A stretch of 64,000 nt of DNA from CAZQFV01 sp964592645 (GCA_964592645.1 CAZQFV010000001.1:186001-250000), one strand, 5' to 3'; counted from the first letter of the stretch, positions 40,022 to 48,883 are shown. The notes: a model not told the origin generated them from the letters alone. Translations and numbers: made by a program.

Positions 40022-40866
40022 AGAAGAACGAGCTCCTCTACTTTGCCCTGAGGAACAGGAAGCTGCAGATCGGGCTGGCCGTCATCCTCTTTTTCCTGGT
40101 GCTGGCCCTGATCGGCCCGCTGTTCGTGCGCAATGAGCCCTTTGCCTATGTCAACCCCCAAGGCCCCGAGCCGCCCTCGGCCCGCTACCTGCTGGGGACC
40201 ACCATGTTTGGGCAGGACGTCTTTGCCCAGGTGGTCCTTGGCCTGCGGGCCACCTTCCTGGTGGGGGTCCTGGGCGGGGGGCTGGCCACGCTGATCGGCA
40301 TCCTGGTGGGGTTCACGGCCGGCTACCGGGGCGGCATCGTGGATGAAATCCTCAACATGCTCACCAACATCGTCCTGGTCATCCCCACGCTGGCCGTGCT
40401 GCTGATCATCGCCGCCTACTTGCAGGTCCGCAGCGTGTTCACGGAGTGCGTCTTCATCGGGCTCACCGCCTGGCCGTGGGCGGCGCGGGCCATCCGGGCG
40501 CAGACCTTTTCCCTGCGCACCCGGGATTCTGTCGACCTGGCCAGGATGAGCGGCATGCGGCCGCTGAAGATCATCTTGACCGAGATCGCCCCCAACATGA
40601 TGTCCTACCTGCTGTTGGTCTTTATCCTCCAGTTTGGCGGGGCGATCCTCATCGCCGCCACGCTGGATTTCATCGGCCTTGGCCCGACGAACGCCGTCTC
40701 GTTGGGCCTGATCATGCAGTATGCCGTCCTGTGGGGCGCGCTCCTGCTGGGGATGTGGTGGTGGTTCATCCCACCCGGGCTGGCCATCACGGCCATCGTC
40801 GGCGCGCTGTACGTGATGAACGTCGGCCTCGACGAGGTCTTTAACCCCAGGCTGCGGGAGATGTGA
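40018..40866 (+). CDS. ABC transporter permease (OppC-like)
   Basis: A 282-residue permease. The N-terminal helix (IGLAVILFFLVLALIGPLF) and the periplasmic segment PPSARYLLGTTMFGQDVFAQ are OppC signatures. The EAA loop region (RDSVDLARMSGMRPLKIILT, then EIAPNMMSYLLLVF) contacts the ATPases. About six membrane segments are present. The ATG at 40018 overlaps the stop of the OppB-like gene, ensuring coupled synthesis. The ATPase gene starts 4 nt downstream. Confidence 0.94.
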   Translation: MKKNELLYFALRNRKLQIGLAVILFFLVLALIGPLFVRNEPFAYVNPQGPEPPSARYLLGTTMFGQDVFAQVVLGLRATFLVGVLGGGLATLIGILVGFTAGYRGGIVDEILNMLTNIVLVIPTLAVLLIIAAYLQVRSVFTECVFIGLTAWPWAARAIRAQTFSLRTRDSVDLARMSGMRPLKIILTEIAPNMMSYLLLVFILQFGGAILIAATLDFIGLGPTNAVSLGLIMQYAVLWGALLLGMWWWFIPPGLAITAIVGALYVMNVGLDEVFNPRLREM

Positions 40867-40870
40867 AGCC

Positions 40871-41818
40871 GTGAGCCTGCAAATCGAGAACCTCACCGTT
40901 TACTACCAGACCCTGAAAGGCGACGTCCGCGCGCTGGAAGACGCCACCTTTTCCATCGCCGACGGGGAGATCATGGGACTGGCCGGAGAATCGGGCTGCG
41001 GCAAGTCCACCCTCTCCAACAGCCTGGTCCGCCTGGTCCCGCCGATGAAGCTCATCCGGGGGCGGGTGACGCTCGACGGCGAAGAGGTGCCCATCGCCGA
41101 TACGGCGCGGATGGACGCGTTCCGTTTCCGGAAAATCTCGATCATCCCGCAGTACGCGATGAACGCCCTGAACCCGACGCGCAAGATCGGCCGGATGGTC
41201 TCCGAGCTGCTGCGGGCGCGCCAGGCCGATTGGAGCGCCATCCTGCCCGAGCTGCAGCGGCGGCTCGACCTGGTCGAGCTGTCTACCGACGTGCTGGGCA
41301 TGTACCCCATCGAGCTGTCCGGCGGCATGAAGCAGCGCATGGTCATGGTGCTCTCCACGCTCCTGGACCCTTCCCTGCTCATCGCCGACGAGATCACCTC
41401 GGCGCTCGACGTGTCCACGCAAAAGGCCGTCGCCGAGATGCTCGTCGGGTTCCGCGATCGGCAGATTGTGAGGAGCATCATCGTCATCACCCACGATATC
41501 TCGATCCTCTACCAGATCGCCGACAGCATCCTGGTGATGTATGCCGGCCAGTTGGCGGAGAAGGCGCCCACCGAGACGATCATCCGCGCGCCGCGACACC
41601 CGTACACGCGGATGCTGATCTCGTCGCTGCCGGTGGTCGGGGTCAAATATGCCGAGCAGCGGCTGCGCGGCATCCCGGGCTGCCCGCCGCTGCTGCTCCA
41701 CCCGCCGCTCGGCTGCCGGTTCCGGGAGCGGTGCCCCGAGGCCACGGACAGGTGCCTGGAGGAGCCGCCGTTCCGCCCGATCGCGCCCGGCCACTGGATC
41801 GCCTGCTGGAAGGAGTAG
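40871..41818 (+). CDS. ABC transporter ATP-binding protein (OppD-like)
   Basis: A 315-residue ATPase. Walker A GESGCGKSTLSNSLV, Q-loop IIPQYAMNALNP, signature LSGGMKQRMVMV, Walker B SLLIADEITSALDV and the H-loop VITHDISILYQ are intact. The C-terminal Opp extension carries GCPPLL, CRFRERCPEATDRCL and CW; such cysteines bind an iron-sulphur cluster in some members. It starts with GTG at 40871, 4 nt after the permease. The partner OppF-like ATPase starts 7 nt after its stop. Together they power import by the receptor at 37194. Confidence 0.94.
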   Translation: MSLQIENLTVYYQTLKGDVRALEDATFSIADGEIMGLAGESGCGKSTLSNSLVRLVPPMKLIRGRVTLDGEEVPIADTARMDAFRFRKISIIPQYAMNALNPTRKIGRMVSELLRARQADWSAILPELQRRLDLVELSTDVLGMYPIELSGGMKQRMVMVLSTLLDPSLLIADEITSALDVSTQKAVAEMLVGFRDRQIVRSIIVITHDISILYQIADSILVMYAGQLAEKAPTETIIRAPRHPYTRMLISSLPVVGVKYAEQRLRGIPGCPPLLLHPPLGCRFRERCPEATDRCLEEPPFRPIAPGHWIACWKE

Positions 41819-41825
41819 GAAAGGA

Positions 41826-42776
41826 ATGCTCGAGCTGGATCACCTCTCCAAGACCTACCAGGTGGGCACCTTCGGCGGCAAGAAGCTCCAGGCCGTGCGC
41901 GATGTCGGCTTCCATGTCGGCGACGGGGAGATTGTCTCCCTGATCGGCGAGAGCGGGAGCGGCAAGAGCACGATCGGCAAGATGATCCTGCGCCTGATCC
42001 CGGTCAGCGCGGGGCGCATCCTCTTCGACGGCGTCGATGTGTCCACATTCCAGGGCCGGGCCCTGAAGGAGTACTACCGGCATGTACAGGGAGTGTTCCA
42101 GGACCCGTTCAGCTCCTACAATCCGATCTTTAAGGCCGACCGCATCTTCCGCATGGTCCGGGAGGAGTTCTTCCCCGATGTCGGGGCGCAGGAGTGGAGC
42201 GGCCGGGTGGAGCGGGCGCTGTGCGCCGTCGGGCTGAACCCGGAGCATGTGCTCAACAAGTACCCGCACCAGCTCAGCGGCGGGCAGTTGCAGCGGTTCC
42301 TGATCGCGCGGGCGCTGCTGTTGGACGTACGCCTGCTCATCGCCGACGAGATCATCAGCATGCTCGACGCCTCCACGCGGATGGACGTGTTGAACCTGCT
42401 CGCCGACCTGAAATCCCGCGGCCTGGCGGTCCTCTTTATCACCCACGATCTCTCCCTGGGGTACTATATCAGCGAGCGGGCGGTGATCCTCTACCGCGGG
42501 GCGGTGGTCGAGATGGGGGTGACGGACCGCATCTTTGGAAACCCGCTGCACCCGTACACGCAGCTGCTCATGGCCTCGGTGCCCCGGCTGGACCGAAAGT
42601 GGACGGCGGCCCAGGCCGGGCTGCGGGGGGCGCAGGATGGGGGGGCCCGGGGCTGTGTCTACTATGAGCGCTGCCCGGCTGCCGGCAAGGATGGGGGCTG
42701 CCGGGAGCAGGACCCGCCGCTGATCGAGGTGGAGAGCGGCCACCAGGTGGCTTGTATCTGCTGCCCGGGGCAATGA
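41826..42776 (+). CDS. ABC transporter ATP-binding protein (OppF-like)
   Basis: A 316-residue ATPase. Walker A GESGSGKSTIGKMIL, Q-loop VQGVFQDPFSSYNP, signature LSGGQLQRFLIARALL, Walker B LLIADEIISMLDAS and H-loop FITHDLSLGY. The C-terminal tail holds a Cys cluster (CVYYERCPAAGKDGGC, then CICC) like that in OppD/OppF proteins with a Fe-S site. The ATG at 41826 follows AAGGA. It completes a five-gene Opp-type importer whose order (receptor, B, C, D, F) is canonical. The GH94 gene starts 51 nt downstream. Confidence 0.94.
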   Translation: MLELDHLSKTYQVGTFGGKKLQAVRDVGFHVGDGEIVSLIGESGSGKSTIGKMILRLIPVSAGRILFDGVDVSTFQGRALKEYYRHVQGVFQDPFSSYNPIFKADRIFRMVREEFFPDVGAQEWSGRVERALCAVGLNPEHVLNKYPHQLSGGQLQRFLIARALLLDVRLLIADEIISMLDASTRMDVLNLLADLKSRGLAVLFITHDLSLGYYISERAVILYRGAVVEMGVTDRIFGNPLHPYTQLLMASVPRLDRKWTAAQAGLRGAQDGGARGCVYYERCPAAGKDGGCREQDPPLIEVESGHQVACICCPGQ

Positions 42777-42827
42777 CCGCAAGCCCCCCCGGAGTGCCAG
42801 GCAATATTGCCGCGAACAGGAAACGCC

Positions 42828-45281
42828 ATGCGCTACGGCCATTTTGACGATGAGCGACGGGAGTATGTCATCGAACGCCCCGCCACCCCCCTCCCCTGGA
42901 TCAACTACCTGGGCACCGGCGACTATGTGGCCCTGATCACGAACACGGCCGGCGGCTATTCGTTCTACCGCGACGCCCGCCTGCGCCGGCTGACGCGCTA
43001 CCGCTACAACAACGCCCCCCTGGACTGCGGCGGGCGGTTTCTCTACCTGCGCGATGCCGCCACGGGGGCCTTTTGGTCGCCGACCGGGCAGCCCGTCCGC
43101 CGTGACCTGGAAAGTTACTCGTGCCGCCATGGACTGGGCTACACGGTCATCGCCTCGCGCTACGCGGGGATCGCCGTCGAGGCGCGCTACTTGGTCCCGC
43201 TGGACGAAAGCCTGGAGGTCTGGGAGCTGATCCTGACGAACGAGCGGGACGATCCGGCGCAGCTCGACCTCTTCGGCGGCGTCGAGTTTTGCCTGTGGGA
43301 CGCCCAAGACGACGCCGCCAACTTTCAGCGCAACTTTTCCACCGGCGAGGTCGAGGTGGAGGAGGGGGTGATCTACCACAAGACCGAGTACCGCGAGCGG
43401 CGCAACCACTTTGCCTTTTTCGCCTGCTCGGAGCGGCCGGCCGGCTACGATACGCAGCGCGAGGACTTCCTGGGCCCCTATCGCGGCTGGGAGAACCCCC
43501 TGGCCGTCGAGCGCGGGCGGGTGAGCAACTCCCTGGCCCACGGCTGGGCGCCCATCGGCATGCTCCAGGTGGCGCTCACCCTGGCGCCGGGCGAGGGCCG
43601 GCGGGTCGCGTTCCTGCTGGGCTACCACGAGAATCCCGCCGCCGAAAAGTTCGATCCGCCCGACTCCCTGCGCATCGACAAGCGCACCGTGCGGCCCCGG
43701 ATCGCGCGCTGCCTGGACGCGGCTTATACCGAGCGCGCCTGGGGGGAGCTGCGGACCTACTGGGAGACGCTGCTTAGCACCTTCCAGGTGCAGACCGGCG
43801 ACATCCACGCCGACCGCATGGTCAACATCTGGAACCCCTACCAGGTGGTGGTGGCCCTGAACCTGTCGCGCTCGGCCTCGCTCTTTGAATCGGGGATCGG
43901 CCGGGGCATCGGTTTCCGCGACTCGAACCAGGACCTCCTGGGCTTTGTCTCGCTGGCCCCGCGGCGCGCCCGGGAACGCCTGCTGGACCTGGCGGCGACG
44001 CAGCTCCCCAGCGGCGGGGCCTACCACCAGTTCCAGCCGTTGACAAAACGCGGTAACAACGACATCGGCAGCGGCTTCAACGACGATCCGCTCTGGCTGG
44101 TGCTGGCGGCGGCGGCCTATCTGAAGGAAACGGCCGACTGGGGCGTGCTGGACGAGCTCGTGCCCTACGACAACCGGCCCGAACTGAGCACCCCGCTGTA
44201 CGAGCACCTGCAGCGCGCCCTGTCCTACACGTTGGACCGGCTGGGGCCGCACGGCCTGCCGCTGATCGGCCGGGCCGACTGGAACGACTGCCTCAACCTG
44301 AACTGTTTTTCCTCTGTGCCGGGGGAGTCTTTCCAGACGGTGACGAACAAGGACGGCCGGGTGGCCGAGTCGGTGGTGATTGCCGCGCTCTTTGTGCTGG
44401 CGGCGCGGGAGATGGCCGATCTGTCCCGGCGGCGCGGAGAGGTCGAGGCGATGCGGGGCTATCTGGAGGCGGCGGCCCGCATGGAGGCCAGCGTGCTGGA
44501 GCATGGCTGGGATGGGGGCTGGTTCCGCCGGGCCTATGACGATTTCGGCCGGCCGGTGGGTTCGCGCGAGTGCGTCGAGGGGCAGATCTTTATCGAACCC
44601 CAGGGTCTGGCCGTCCTGGCCGGCATTGGGCTGGCCGACGGGCGGGCCGAGCAGGCCCTGGAGTCTGTCTGCCAACGCCTGACCACGCCGCACGGCATTG
44701 TGTTGCACCAGCCCGCCTACTCGCGCTACTACCTGCACCTGGGCGAGATCTCTTCCTACCCGCCGGGCTACAAGGAGAACGCCGGCATATTTTGTCAGAC
44801 CAACCCCTGGGTGATGATCGCCGAGGCCCGTGTCGGCCATGGCGACCGGGCCTACGACTACTACCTGCGCATCAACCCCTCGGCGCGCGAGGAGCTGAGC
44901 GACGTGCACCGCTGCGAGCCCTATGTCTATGCCCAGATGATTGCCGGCCGCGACGCCCCGACCCACGGCGAGGCCAAGAACTCGTGGCTGACCGGCACGG
45001 CCGCCTGGAGCTATGTGGCCAGCGGGCAGTGGCTCCTGGGGATCCGCCCGGAGCACGATGGGCTGCGGGTGGATCCGTGCATTCCCGCCCACTGGGCCGG
45101 CTTTCGGGCCAGGCGGCGCTTCCGCGGCTGTACCTATGACATCACGGTGCGCAACCCTCGACACCTGTGCCGCGGGGTGCGGGCGCTGCTGGTGGATGGG
45201 CGGCGGGTGGAGGGGAATGTGGTGCCGTTGCCCGCCGAGCATGGCACGACGGTCGTGGTAGAAGCCGTGCTGGAGGGATGA
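42828..45281 (+). CDS. GH94 glycoside phosphorylase, probable cellobiose phosphorylase
   Basis: An 817-residue cytoplasmic enzyme that would cleave cellobiose with phosphate to glucose-1-phosphate and glucose. The N-terminal beta-sandwich opens with YGHFDDERREYVIERP and ITNTAGGYSFY. The (alpha/alpha)6 barrel has SGFNDDPLWL, the catalytic GRADWNDCLNLN with proton donor D487, and the substrate loops EISSYPPGYKENAGIF and HGEAKNSWLTGTAAW. The ADWNDCLNLN form and overall length fit cellobiose phosphorylase better than chitobiose phosphorylase or cyclic-glucan enzymes. AGGAAA precedes ATG 42828. Its stop overlaps the next start (ATGA). Confidence 0.9.
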   Translation: MRYGHFDDERREYVIERPATPLPWINYLGTGDYVALITNTAGGYSFYRDARLRRLTRYRYNNAPLDCGGRFLYLRDAATGAFWSPTGQPVRRDLESYSCRHGLGYTVIASRYAGIAVEARYLVPLDESLEVWELILTNERDDPAQLDLFGGVEFCLWDAQDDAANFQRNFSTGEVEVEEGVIYHKTEYRERRNHFAFFACSERPAGYDTQREDFLGPYRGWENPLAVERGRVSNSLAHGWAPIGMLQVALTLAPGEGRRVAFLLGYHENPAAEKFDPPDSLRIDKRTVRPRIARCLDAAYTERAWGELRTYWETLLSTFQVQTGDIHADRMVNIWNPYQVVVALNLSRSASLFESGIGRGIGFRDSNQDLLGFVSLAPRRARERLLDLAATQLPSGGAYHQFQPLTKRGNNDIGSGFNDDPLWLVLAAAAYLKETADWGVLDELVPYDNRPELSTPLYEHLQRALSYTLDRLGPHGLPLIGRADWNDCLNLNCFSSVPGESFQTVTNKDGRVAESVVIAALFVLAAREMADLSRRRGEVEAMRGYLEAAARMEASVLEHGWDGGWFRRAYDDFGRPVGSRECVEGQIFIEPQGLAVLAGIGLADGRAEQALESVCQRLTTPHGIVLHQPAYSRYYLHLGEISSYPPGYKENAGIFCQTNPWVMIAEARVGHGDRAYDYYLRINPSAREELSDVHRCEPYVYAQMIAGRDAPTHGEAKNSWLTGTAAWSYVASGQWLLGIRPEHDGLRVDPCIPAHWAGFRARRRFRGCTYDITVRNPRHLCRGVRALLVDGRRVEGNVVPLPAEHGTTVVVEAVLEG

Positions 45282-46219
45282 ACAGTTATCGGCCTGGAGC
45301 GCCCAAGATGGCCGACGATTTCTACGGGCTGCCCACCGGCAGCTTGGACAACGGTTTCCTGCGCCTGGAATACCTGGCCACGGCCGGCCCCCGCCTGGTG
45401 CGCATGTTCCTGCTGGGCGTGGAGGGGAACCTGCTCGCCGAGGTGCCCGGCTGGGCCTGGGACACCCCCTATGGGCAGTTTCGCCCCTACGGCGGCCACC
45501 GCCTCTGGCACGCCCCGGAGGCCATGCCCCGCACCTATATCCCCGACAACGAGGGGCTCGTCGTCCAGGAGCTGGCCGGCGGCGTGCGGCTGATCGGGCC
45601 GATCGAGGGGCCCACCGGCCTGCGCAAGACGATCGAGGTGTGCCTGGAGGCCGGCCGGCCGGCGCTCACCCTGCACCACCGCCTGGAGAACGCCGGGGCC
45701 CGGCCGGTGGAGCTGGCCCCCTGGGCCATTACCCAACTGCCGCTCGGTGGGACGGCGATCCTGCCGCAGCCGGCCGGCCCGGCAGACGAGGCCGGACTGT
45801 TGCCCAACCGCCACCTGGTCCTGTGGCCGTACAGCCGCTGGAGCGACGAGCGCCTGCGCCTGGGCGACGAGGCCATCGGCGTGCAGGCCCGGCCGCTGGA
45901 GGCTCCGTTCAAGCTGGGCTACCGCAACGATCGCGGTTGGCTGGCCTACCTGCGGGCCGGGGTGCTGTTCGTCAAGCGCTTCGCGCGGCCGGAGGGCCGG
46001 CCGTACCCCGACCGGGACTGCAACGTCGAGGCGTACTGCAACGACCGGGTCATCGAGCTGGAGACGCTGGCGCCGCTCGGGCGGATCGAACCTGGGCAGG
46101 AAGCCACGCACACCGAGCGGTGGGAGCTGTACGGGGACCCGGCCGGTGCCCCGGAGGAGGTGCGGGACCTGCTCGCGGCGTCGATATCGGCCTTGCCCCA
46201 TTTGCCTAACGTGCTATAA
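45278..46219 (+). CDS. DUF4380-like protein, galactose-mutarotase-type fold candidate
   Basis: A 313-residue soluble protein, all-beta by composition. Recognisable are GFLRLEYLATAGPRLVRMFL, GGHRLWHAPEAMPRTYIPDN, ALTLHHRLENAGARPVELAP and the closing HTERWELYG, which resemble DUF4380 and aldose-1-epimerase-like sugar-binding sandwiches. The catalytic His/Glu pair of mutarotases could not be placed with certainty. It overlaps the GH94 gene by 4 nt, so it probably acts on the same sugars, perhaps as an epimerase or mutarotase. An internal ATG at 45308 is an alternative start. Its stop codon overlaps the -10 box of the next promoter. Confidence 0.7.
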   Translation: MNSYRPGAPKMADDFYGLPTGSLDNGFLRLEYLATAGPRLVRMFLLGVEGNLLAEVPGWAWDTPYGQFRPYGGHRLWHAPEAMPRTYIPDNEGLVVQELAGGVRLIGPIEGPTGLRKTIEVCLEAGRPALTLHHRLENAGARPVELAPWAITQLPLGGTAILPQPAGPADEAGLLPNRHLVLWPYSRWSDERLRLGDEAIGVQARPLEAPFKLGYRNDRGWLAYLRAGVLFVKRFARPEGRPYPDRDCNVEAYCNDRVIELETLAPLGRIEPGQEATHTERWELYGDPAGAPEEVRDLLAASISALPHLPNVL

Positions 46220-46220
46220 T
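46193..46220 (+). promoter_or_regulatory. Promoter of the GT4 gene
   Basis: TTGCCC (46193-46198), 16 bp, TATAAT (46215-46220) with TGC extended -10. It is buried in the end of the DUF4380-like gene; the -10 overlaps that stop codon. Confidence 0.65.
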
Positions 46221-46338
46221 AGCAGGGAATCCGGCTGCCGCCGCTCCGCGTATGGGTGGCTCCCGGGATGTGATCGGCAGAGTCCGGGTGCACTGTCGTC
46301 GGCCTCTGCTATGCCGGAGCTTGGCCAAAGGAAGCCCT

Positions 46339-47457
46339 GTGCGCATCGCCCTGGTCCACGACTACCTCAACCAGTACGGCGGGGCCGAGCGGGTCCTGGA
46401 GGCGTTGCACGACCTCTACCCCGCAGCTCCTGTCTATACCTCGCTCTACGACCGCGCCCACATGCCGGCCGCCTTCCGCGGCTGGGACATCCGCACCTCC
46501 TTCCTGCAGCGCCTGCCGGCCCACGTGCGCCTGGCCCGCGCCTACCTGCCCCTGTACCCGTGGGCCTTTGTCTCCTTCGACCTGCGTGGCTACGACCTGG
46601 TCCTCAGCTCCAGCAGCGCTTTCGCCAAGGGGGTGGTGCCGGCGAAAGGGTCCCGACACATCTGTTATTGCCACAACCCGGCCCGCTTCCTCTGGAACAC
46701 GGCCGGCTATATGCAGAGCGAGGGCCTGGGGCGGCCGGCCCAGGCCCTGCTCGGCCCGACGCTGGCCCGGCTGCGCCGCTGGGACCTGGCGGCCAACGAG
46801 CGGGTGCACGCCTTTATCGCCAATTCGGCCACGGTGGCCGAGCGCATCCGCCGCTTCTACGGGCGGGAGAGCACGGTCATCCACCCGCCGGCCCGGGTTT
46901 CGGCTTTCCCCCTGGCTCAGGGGCCGGGGGAGTACTTTCTCACCGGCGGGCGGCTGGTGCCGCACAAGCGTTTCGACGTGGCCGTGGCCGCCTGCACGCA
47001 ACTGGCCCTGCCCCTGCGCGTCTTTGGCGCGGGCCGCGACCGCGCCCGCCTGGAGCGGCTGGCCGGCCCGACGGTCTCTTTCCTGGGCCGCGTCTCCGAA
47101 ACCGACCTGCGCACGCTCTACCGCGACTGCCGCGCCTATATCTTTCCCAGCGAGGAGGATTTCGGCATCAGCCCGGTCGAGGCCATGGCCTGCGGCCGGC
47201 CGGTGCTGGCCTACGCGGCCGGCGGAGCCCTGGAGACGGTCGTCGAGGGGCAGACCGGGCTCTTTTTCCCGCGCCAGGAAGCCGACGCCCTGGCCGAGAT
47301 GCTGCGGGCGTTTCGCGATAGAGATTTCGATCCCCAGGAGATCCGCCGGCACGCCCAGCAGTTCGATGTGCCGCGGTTCCAGGAGCAAGTGCGGGAGTTT
47401 GTCGGTTCAGTTTTCAGCAATCGGTTCGGTTCCCGCGAGCAGGCAACCGAAAACTGA
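46339..47457 (+). CDS. Glycosyltransferase family 4
   Basis: A 372-residue GT-B glycosyltransferase. N-terminal IALVHDYLNQYGGAERVLEA; C-terminal donor-binding domain with GRLVPHKRFDVAV, SFLGRVSETDLRTLYRDCRA and the EX7E motif FPSEEDFGISPVEAMACGRP. It likely adds a sugar to an exopolysaccharide or O-antigen precursor, in line with the Wzz-like and CpsB-like genes that follow. The GTG at 46339 is preceded by AAAGGA. The last 17 or so residues (VFSNRFGSREQATEN) are encoded by a palindromic repeat and are probably not part of the original fold. Confidence 0.88.
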   Translation: MRIALVHDYLNQYGGAERVLEALHDLYPAAPVYTSLYDRAHMPAAFRGWDIRTSFLQRLPAHVRLARAYLPLYPWAFVSFDLRGYDLVLSSSSAFAKGVVPAKGSRHICYCHNPARFLWNTAGYMQSEGLGRPAQALLGPTLARLRRWDLAANERVHAFIANSATVAERIRRFYGRESTVIHPPARVSAFPLAQGPGEYFLTGGRLVPHKRFDVAVAACTQLALPLRVFGAGRDRARLERLAGPTVSFLGRVSETDLRTLYRDCRAYIFPSEEDFGISPVEAMACGRPVLAYAAGGALETVVEGQTGLFFPRQEADALAEMLRAFRDRDFDPQEIRRHAQQFDVPRFQEQVREFVGSVFSNRFGSREQATEN

Positions 47458-47470
47458 CGGCTGAACCGAT
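47401..47470. repeat. Nested palindrome at the 3' end of the GT4 gene
   Basis: Outer arms 47402-47410 and 47461-47469; inner arms 47407-47415 and 47449-47457; a further stem 47421-47426/47445-47450. It spans the stop codon and the ribosome-binding region of the Wzz-like gene is only 15 bp away. Confidence 0.7.
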
Positions 47471-47496
47471 CGCTTTCGTCCGAACCGGAGGTGCCG

Positions 47497-48060
47497 ATGA
47501 CCTTTGTCGAGTTCTGGAGCTTGCTCCGCCGCCGCTGGTGGGTTATCGTTTTGGTTGCGGCGGCGGCCGCCCTGGCCGCGCTGGGCTACAGCCTGGCCCA
47601 GCCGCGCCTCTACCGCGCCGCGGCCCAGGTGCTGGTGCTGCCCGCGGAGAGCGCCGCGGACCCCGCCGGCCACATGCAAGCCCAGTTGGGCGCTCTGCGC
47701 GCCGCCCTGCTGTCTTTCCCCGAGCGCGACCCGGCCCTGGCCGGCCTGGCCGGCCGCCTGCACGTGGGCCTGGTGCCCGAAGAGGGGCGCGTCGTCATCG
47801 AGGTGGACGATAACGACCCCCAGGAGGCCGCGCGCCTGGCCAACGGCCTGGTGGCACGGCTGCTTGCTTGGGGAGACGAACTCAACGCCGCGCCGGACGG
47901 CGCGGGGCGGATCGATCTGCGCCTCCTGGTCCCGGCCGGGACGCCCGCGGCGCCCATCCGCCCGCGCCCCGGCCTGAACACCGCGGCCGGGGCGGTGCTG
48001 GGCCTGCTCCTGGGCCTGCCGCTGGCCTGTCTGTGGGATGCCCTGGGGCGCAAGAGGTGA
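47497..48060 (+). CDS. Wzz/YveK-like chain-length determinant protein
   Basis: A 187-residue membrane protein. An N-terminal cytoplasmic stub FVEFWSLLRRRWW and TM1 (about 16-34), then a periplasmic domain (RLYRAAAQVLVLPAES, VVIEVDDNDPQEAARLANGL), and a C-terminal TM (GAVLGLLLGLPLACLWDAL) preceded by Pro residues. This is the layout of polysaccharide co-polymerases that set O-antigen or capsule chain length. The partner tyrosine kinase (YveL/CpsD) is missing here. ATG 47497 is chosen over GTG 47491 because CGGAGG at 47485-47490 suits it. Confidence 0.82.
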   Translation: MTFVEFWSLLRRRWWVIVLVAAAAALAALGYSLAQPRLYRAAAQVLVLPAESAADPAGHMQAQLGALRAALLSFPERDPALAGLAGRLHVGLVPEEGRVVIEVDDNDPQEAARLANGLVARLLAWGDELNAAPDGAGRIDLRLLVPAGTPAAPIRPRPGLNTAAGAVLGLLLGLPLACLWDALGRKR

Positions 48061-48064
48061 GGCC

Positions 48065-48787
48065 GTGATCGACCTGCACTGCCACCTCCTTCCCGGCGTG
48101 GACGACGGCCCGGAGACACTCGATGAGAGCATCGCCATGGCCCGCGCCGCCTACGACGACGGCGTGCGCGCCGTCGCCGTGACCCCCCACGCCGGGCCCT
48201 GGGGCGAGCGGTACGGGCGGGACCATCCCGGCGAGTCCATGCAGACGCAGGTCCGGGATCTACAGCGCGCCCTCCAGGGGGCCGGCATCGCCCTGGCGCT
48301 GTACCCGGGCATGGAGCTGGAGTTGGGCGTGGACCTGCCGGAGCAGTTGCTGGCCGGCCGCGCCCTGCCGCTGGGCGCGGGCCGCTATTTCCTGCTGGAG
48401 CTGCCCTTTTACCAGTACCCCCTGCATCTGGAGCGGACCCTCTTCCAGACGCAACTGCAGGGGTGGAAGCCGGTGTTGGCCCATGGAGAGCGCTACCTCT
48501 ATGTGCAGGAGTCGCCCGACATGCTGGCGCCGCTGGTGGAGCGCGGCGTCCTGGTGCAGGTGACCGCTGGCAGCCTGCTGGGCGCGGCCGGCCCGCCCGC
48601 CAGGGAAACCGCCCAACGCCTGCTGCGGCACGGGCTGGCCCATGTCCTGGCTTCCGACGGCCATGCGGCCACGGGCCCCCGCGCCCCGCTGCTCCGGGCC
48701 GGGGTCGAGGCGGCGGCAAAACTGGTCGGCAAGTCCCGGGCCCAGGCCATGGTCACGGAGGTGCCGCAGCGGATTTTGGAAGGATAA
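48065..48787 (+). CDS. CpsB/YwqE-type PHP tyrosine-protein phosphatase
   Basis: A 240-residue manganese-dependent phosphatase of the PHP superfamily. N-terminal DLHCHLLPGVDDGPETLDES, AVTPHAG, EMELELGVDLPEQLLAG, LLELPFYQYPLHLERTLFQT, AHGERYLYVQ and LASDGHAA provide the metal ligands. CpsB/YwqE dephosphorylate tyrosine kinases of capsule synthesis. It starts with GTG 4 nt after the Wzz-like gene. No bacterial tyrosine kinase is encoded beside it, so its substrate may lie elsewhere. Confidence 0.87.
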   Translation: MIDLHCHLLPGVDDGPETLDESIAMARAAYDDGVRAVAVTPHAGPWGERYGRDHPGESMQTQVRDLQRALQGAGIALALYPGMELELGVDLPEQLLAGRALPLGAGRYFLLELPFYQYPLHLERTLFQTQLQGWKPVLAHGERYLYVQESPDMLAPLVERGVLVQVTAGSLLGAAGPPARETAQRLLRHGLAHVLASDGHAATGPRAPLLRAGVEAAAKLVGKSRAQAMVTEVPQRILEG

Positions 48788-48792
48788 TAGGG

Positions 48793-48870
48793 ATCGGTGA
48801 TTGGGACAATACCCGGTGCTCCATTCGTTGGACCGATACCCCATCCCCAATACCCGATACCCAATTTCAC
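48793..48870. repeat. Low-complexity palindromic element, copy A
   Basis: Sequence between the CpsB-like and M19 genes, rich in 'gatac/ccaat' units. It shares the blocks GATTGGGA, TACCCGGTG, TTCGT and TGGACCGAT, in the same order, with the reverse complement of 52277-52344. Confidence 0.65.
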
Positions 48871-48883
48871 AAGGAGGTTCCCA

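Noticed and set aside
41643..45242. A 1199-codon open frame on the minus strand opposite the transporter and GH94 genes
   Set aside because: It lies antisense to four well-identified genes, is rich in Arg, Gly, Pro, Gln and His, and has no domain. Long antisense frames are expected at this GC.
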